In this document: piece by piece, positions 5,430-7,418 of the stretch
How positions within the stretch are numbered: position 1 is the first letter of the stretch
How the letters are laid out: each line of letters begins with the position of its first letter
Origin: an uncultured Cocleimonas sp.
GTDB taxonomy: Bacteria > Pseudomonadota > Gammaproteobacteria > Thiotrichales > Thiotrichaceae
Length of the DNA: 7,418 nucleotides
Assembly (NCBI GenBank): GCA_937974135.1
Contig: CALJIH010000217.1
Coordinates: 1-7,418, forward strand
Direction: 5' to 3'
The notes under the pieces: model-generated
Seen by the model: the letters and a program-made list of their open reading frames with translations, nothing else
The model's database searches: none
What the model was told of the DNA's origin: nothing
Program-made: the position numbers and the translations under genes

Positions 5430-7118
5430 ATGACTTTGTTATTAGAACTCAGTGGCTCCATTGCACTACTTTTGTGGGGTCTCAGAATGGTTCGCACAGG
5501 TGTATTACGAGCCTACGGTACAAAACTTAAACGCCTTGCGATGCGAAGTGAAGGTCGTATTCTGCCTGCATTAAGTGCAGGTCTTTTAGTTGCTGCGTTA
5601 TTGCAAAGTAGTACTGCAACGGCGTTAATTGCATCATCATTCGCGGGACAGGGAATCGTAAGTGTTTCTGCTGCATTCATTACTATTTTAGGAGCCGATG
5701 TGGGTACTGCAATTGCAGCTATCATCGCGTCTCAGAAAATCAGTTTTCTCTCACCGCTGTTATTAACGATTGGTGTTTTTGGTTATATCTTGTCATCCAA
5801 AAGTAAACGCAAAAATCTATTTCGTGCATTTACTGGATTAGGTTTAATTTTATTGGCCTTATCTATCATCGGCAAAACAGCCGCACATCTAGCGACTTAT
5901 GAGACCTTTATTGGCATTGTGCGCCAAATAGAAACACTCCCTTTTCTATTGCTAATATTCTCTTTGATATTTACCTATTTAGCGCATTCAAGTCTCGCGA
6001 TCGTATTACTAACGACTGGTTTTGTGGTATCTGGTTTACTAAGTGTTGAGAGTGGTTTAGTGATGGTGCTTGGTGCAAATTTAGGTAGTGGATTTTTACC
6101 TGTACTGGCTAGTTGGGGTGAAAATATTAATGCGCGCGTACCTGTTGTTACGAATCTATTTGTGCGATTAGTGAGTGTGGTAATTGCTTATTACACTTTG
6201 GCTTGGCTGACCACTAACAACACAGAAGCATATACTTTTCAGCACTTAATTGATTATCTCGAACATAAATTTCATATTACTAATGAGTTTTTACCGTTAG
6301 CTTTTCATCTAGCCTTAAATGTTTTTATCGTTATTGTTGGTTTACTTTTTATAAGACCGTTAACTGCTTTTATTCGCAGATTACTGCCTCCTTCCAAAGA
6401 TGAAAAAGTTGAAATCAAACCCCAATATTTAGATAGCAATAGTATTCAAATACCCGCCGCCGCTCTAGCATGTGCTAAACGTGAAATTCTTGTACAAGCC
6501 GATATTGTGCAAAATATGTTACGCCAATCCTTGGTGGTGTATAACACTAATGATAATGATCTTCGTAAAGAAATCATCACTATGGATGATTCCGTGGATA
6601 CCTTATATGCTGCTATAAAATTGTATATAGCAGAAATACTACAAGGAAAACTCAGTGAGCAGGAAAGTCAACAAGCACTAGATTTATTAAGCTTTACCGC
6701 TAACATGGAGCATATCGGCGATATTGTTGACGTTAGCTTGATGGAATTAGCAGGACGTAAAATTGAACAACAAGCGGAATTTTCAAAAGAAGGTTTGTCT
6801 GAGATTAGCGCCATTCATGAAGCCGTAAATTCCAATTTTGAGACGGCGGTTAACACATTCATTTCAGGTGACTGTGAATTAGCCAAACTTTTATATGAAT
6901 CAAAAGCAGAAGTACAAAAAATTGAAAGTGATTCGGTTTCAATGCATTTGCAACGCATTGGCCAAGGTAAGCCAGATAGTCTAGGCACAAGTTCAATGCA
7001 TTTAGATATACTAAGAGATTTTAAACGAATAAATAGTCATTTAACCGCTACTGCATATCCTGTGCTAATTGCATCGGGTGAAGTGCCAAATAGAAAACTC
7101 AAAGTTGAGGATATATAA
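5430..7118 (+). CDS. Na/Pi cotransporter family protein with C-terminal PhoU-like domain (YjbB-like)
   Basis: Inner-membrane phosphate transporter. It has 562 residues, close to E. coli YjbB, a family member reported to export phosphate. The N-terminal half carries the two inverted NptA-type repeats: QSSTAT (59-64) with GADVGTAIAA (88-97), and AHSSLA (185-190) with GANLGSG (215-221). Eight or nine hydrophobic segments lie between about residues 3 and 316. A soluble tail (about 340-550) is predominantly helical and resembles PhoU domains, including TANMEHIGDIVD (423-434). The ATG has AAGG-type ribosome-binding sequences at 5417-5425. The 71-bp gap after the phosphatase gene has no terminator, so the two are probably co-transcribed. 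Direction of transport is inferred: export would fit disposal of phosphate released by the phosphatase, but import cannot be excluded. Confidence 0.93.
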   Translation: MTLLLELSGSIALLLWGLRMVRTGVLRAYGTKLKRLAMRSEGRILPALSAGLLVAALLQSSTATALIASSFAGQGIVSVSAAFITILGADVGTAIAAIIASQKISFLSPLLLTIGVFGYILSSKSKRKNLFRAFTGLGLILLALSIIGKTAAHLATYETFIGIVRQIETLPFLLLIFSLIFTYLAHSSLAIVLLTTGFVVSGLLSVESGLVMVLGANLGSGFLPVLASWGENINARVPVVTNLFVRLVSVVIAYYTLAWLTTNNTEAYTFQHLIDYLEHKFHITNEFLPLAFHLALNVFIVIVGLLFIRPLTAFIRRLLPPSKDEKVEIKPQYLDSNSIQIPAAALACAKREILVQADIVQNMLRQSLVVYNTNDNDLRKEIITMDDSVDTLYAAIKLYIAEILQGKLSEQESQQALDLLSFTANMEHIGDIVDVSLMELAGRKIEQQAEFSKEGLSEISAIHEAVNSNFETAVNTFISGDCELAKLLYESKAEVQKIESDSVSMHLQRIGQGKPDSLGTSSMHLDILRDFKRINSHLTATAYPVLIASGEVPNRKLKVEDI

Positions 7119-7253
7119 ATGTATATTGATTCTGAAGAACAACTCAGAGAACTCTATGCTTATCCCAAAGGTCGAGCGAAAGACAAGTTATTAATCGCTT
7201 TAGAAAAGCACTCTATAAACGGGCTTTGTTGTATATGGGGTTTTCATGTTTGA
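7119..7253 (+). pseudogene. 5' fragment of a pyridoxamine 5'-phosphate oxidase-like (PPOX) gene, broken by insertion
   Basis: The ATG at 7119-7121 follows the transporter's TAA with no gap and has GAGG 8 nt upstream, so it was the third gene of the operon. It reads MYIDSEEQLRELYAYPKGRA and on to about HSIN (residue 34). This matches the start of a PPOX-fold flavin-binding family whose members open with a similar EEQLRxLY-P-xRA pattern and normally run to about 200 residues; I recall the family from memory. From about codon 35 (7221) resemblance is lost and the frame stops at TGA 7251-7253 after 44 residues, inside what looks like mobile DNA. The remainder, if present, lies beyond the right edge. 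The family call rests on only about 34 residues. Confidence 0.6.
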
Positions 7254-7283
7254 ATTATTTTGCCTAACAAAATAATTCAAACA
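7247..7283. repeat. Perfect 16-bp inverted repeat with 5-nt loop
   Basis: TGTTTGAATTATTTTG (7247-7262) and CAAAATAATTCAAACA (7268-7283) are exact reverse complements around CCTAA. A stem this long and perfect is not expected by chance, even in A/T-rich DNA. It lies between the putative IS end and the putative intron start. No T-tract follows it on the plus strand, so it is not a standard intrinsic terminator in that direction. It may belong to the mobile element. Confidence 0.85.
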
Positions 7284-7299
7284 GTTAAAAAGTTGTCTG

Positions 7300-7418
7300 G
7301 TGTGATTCCCTAGGAATCCAGCGAGGTAGTAGGCGAATTTCCGTAAGGAAACGACGGGGAAGGTTGAAGCATCGTTACGAATTTCGTACGAATAGAATTA
7401 GAGAAAGTGCCTAAAAGT
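7300..7418 (+). mobile_element. Probable 5' end of a group II intron (start of domain I), cut by the window edge
   Basis: GTGTG at 7300-7304 fits the GUGYG 5' end of group II introns. It is followed by closely packed hairpins with no coding potential: GATTCC/GGAATC (7304-7309 with 7313-7318), TTTCC-GTAA-GGAAA (7338-7351, a GNRA tetraloop), and CGT/ACG with one bulge pairing to CGTACG (7373-7390). The sequence between, including GGGGAAGGTTGAAGC (7357-7371) and AGTGCC (7406-7411), recalls domain I of bacterial introns as I remember them. The intron-encoded reverse transcriptase and domains V and VI would lie beyond the window. If the boundary is right, IBS1 in the upstream exon would include TTGTCTG (7293-7299). 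Confidence 0.55.

Larger units (their letters stand above)
7221..7418. mobile_element. Probable end of an IS5-family (IS903-group-like) insertion sequence, continuing past the window
   Basis: The sequence that interrupts the PPOX frame begins GGGCTTTGTTGTATATGG, resembling the terminal repeats of IS5-family/IS903-group elements (GGCTTTGTTG core, from memory). If so, the preceding bases TCTATAAAC (7212-7220) would be one copy of a target duplication; the other copy is outside the window. No transposase reading frame is visible, and most of the visible part appears to be occupied by an intron from 7300. The match is short and only one end can be seen, so a different element or a MITE is possible. 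Confidence 0.45.

Noticed and set aside
7262..7300. Integron attC-like site: GCCTAACAA at 7262-7270 resembles the start of many attC sites.
   Set aside because: No partner GTTRRRY box at a suitable distance, no imperfect-stem attC architecture and no integron integrase in view; the motif is mostly part of the perfect inverted repeat.

Overview
The window looks like chromosomal DNA of an AT-rich gammaproteobacterium, possibly marine. That placement is an inference from base composition, from the GlpR-like regulator and from the YjbB-like phosphate transporter; no marker gene fixes the taxon. It holds two divergent transcription units around a 171-bp control region (about 4390-4560), and a mobile-DNA junction at the right edge.

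Leftward unit (4389 down to 1): a GlpR-type DeoR-family repressor, then a complete Ugp-type carbohydrate/organophosphate ABC importer in the order ATPase (UgpC-like), periplasmic binding protein (UgpB-like), permease (UgpA-like) and permease (UgpE-like, cut by the window edge). The repressor and ATPase genes overlap by 8 bp. The binding-protein gene has its own strong Shine-Dalgarno and is followed by a G/C-rich hairpin with a T-tract, which probably lowers permease expression relative to the binding protein.

Rightward unit (4561 to about 7220): a HAD-IIB phosphatase, a Na/Pi cotransporter-family protein with a C-terminal PhoU-like domain (YjbB-like, a family with a known phosphate exporter), and the first 34 codons or so of a pyridoxamine-phosphate-oxidase-fold (PPOX) protein. 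The PPOX gene starts directly after the transporter's stop codon.

Control region: two 16-bp sites identical at 14 of 16 positions (4395-4410 and 4497-4512, exactly 102 bp apart) sit one beside each unit. Each half resembles a GlpR half-site. The left one lies at the predicted start of the repressor/ABC transcript, just downstream of a good sigma70-type promoter. A third, unrelated 14-bp palindrome (4434-4447) covers that promoter's -35. The simplest reading is one repressor controlling both units.

Together the genes suggest an inducible pathway: import of a phosphorylated small molecule (glycerol-3-phosphate-like or a derivative), removal of its phosphate by the HAD enzyme, and disposal of the freed phosphate by the Na/Pi transporter. 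The true substrate cannot be read from the sequence.

Right edge: the PPOX reading frame loses family resemblance at about 7220. The sequence there begins with an IS5/IS903-like terminal sequence, contains a perfect 16-bp inverted repeat, and at 7300 passes into what looks like the 5' end of a group II intron (GTGTG start followed by three compact hairpins, one with a GTAA tetraloop). This suggests nested insertion: an intron in an insertion sequence in a PPOX gene. The window ends before this can be confirmed.
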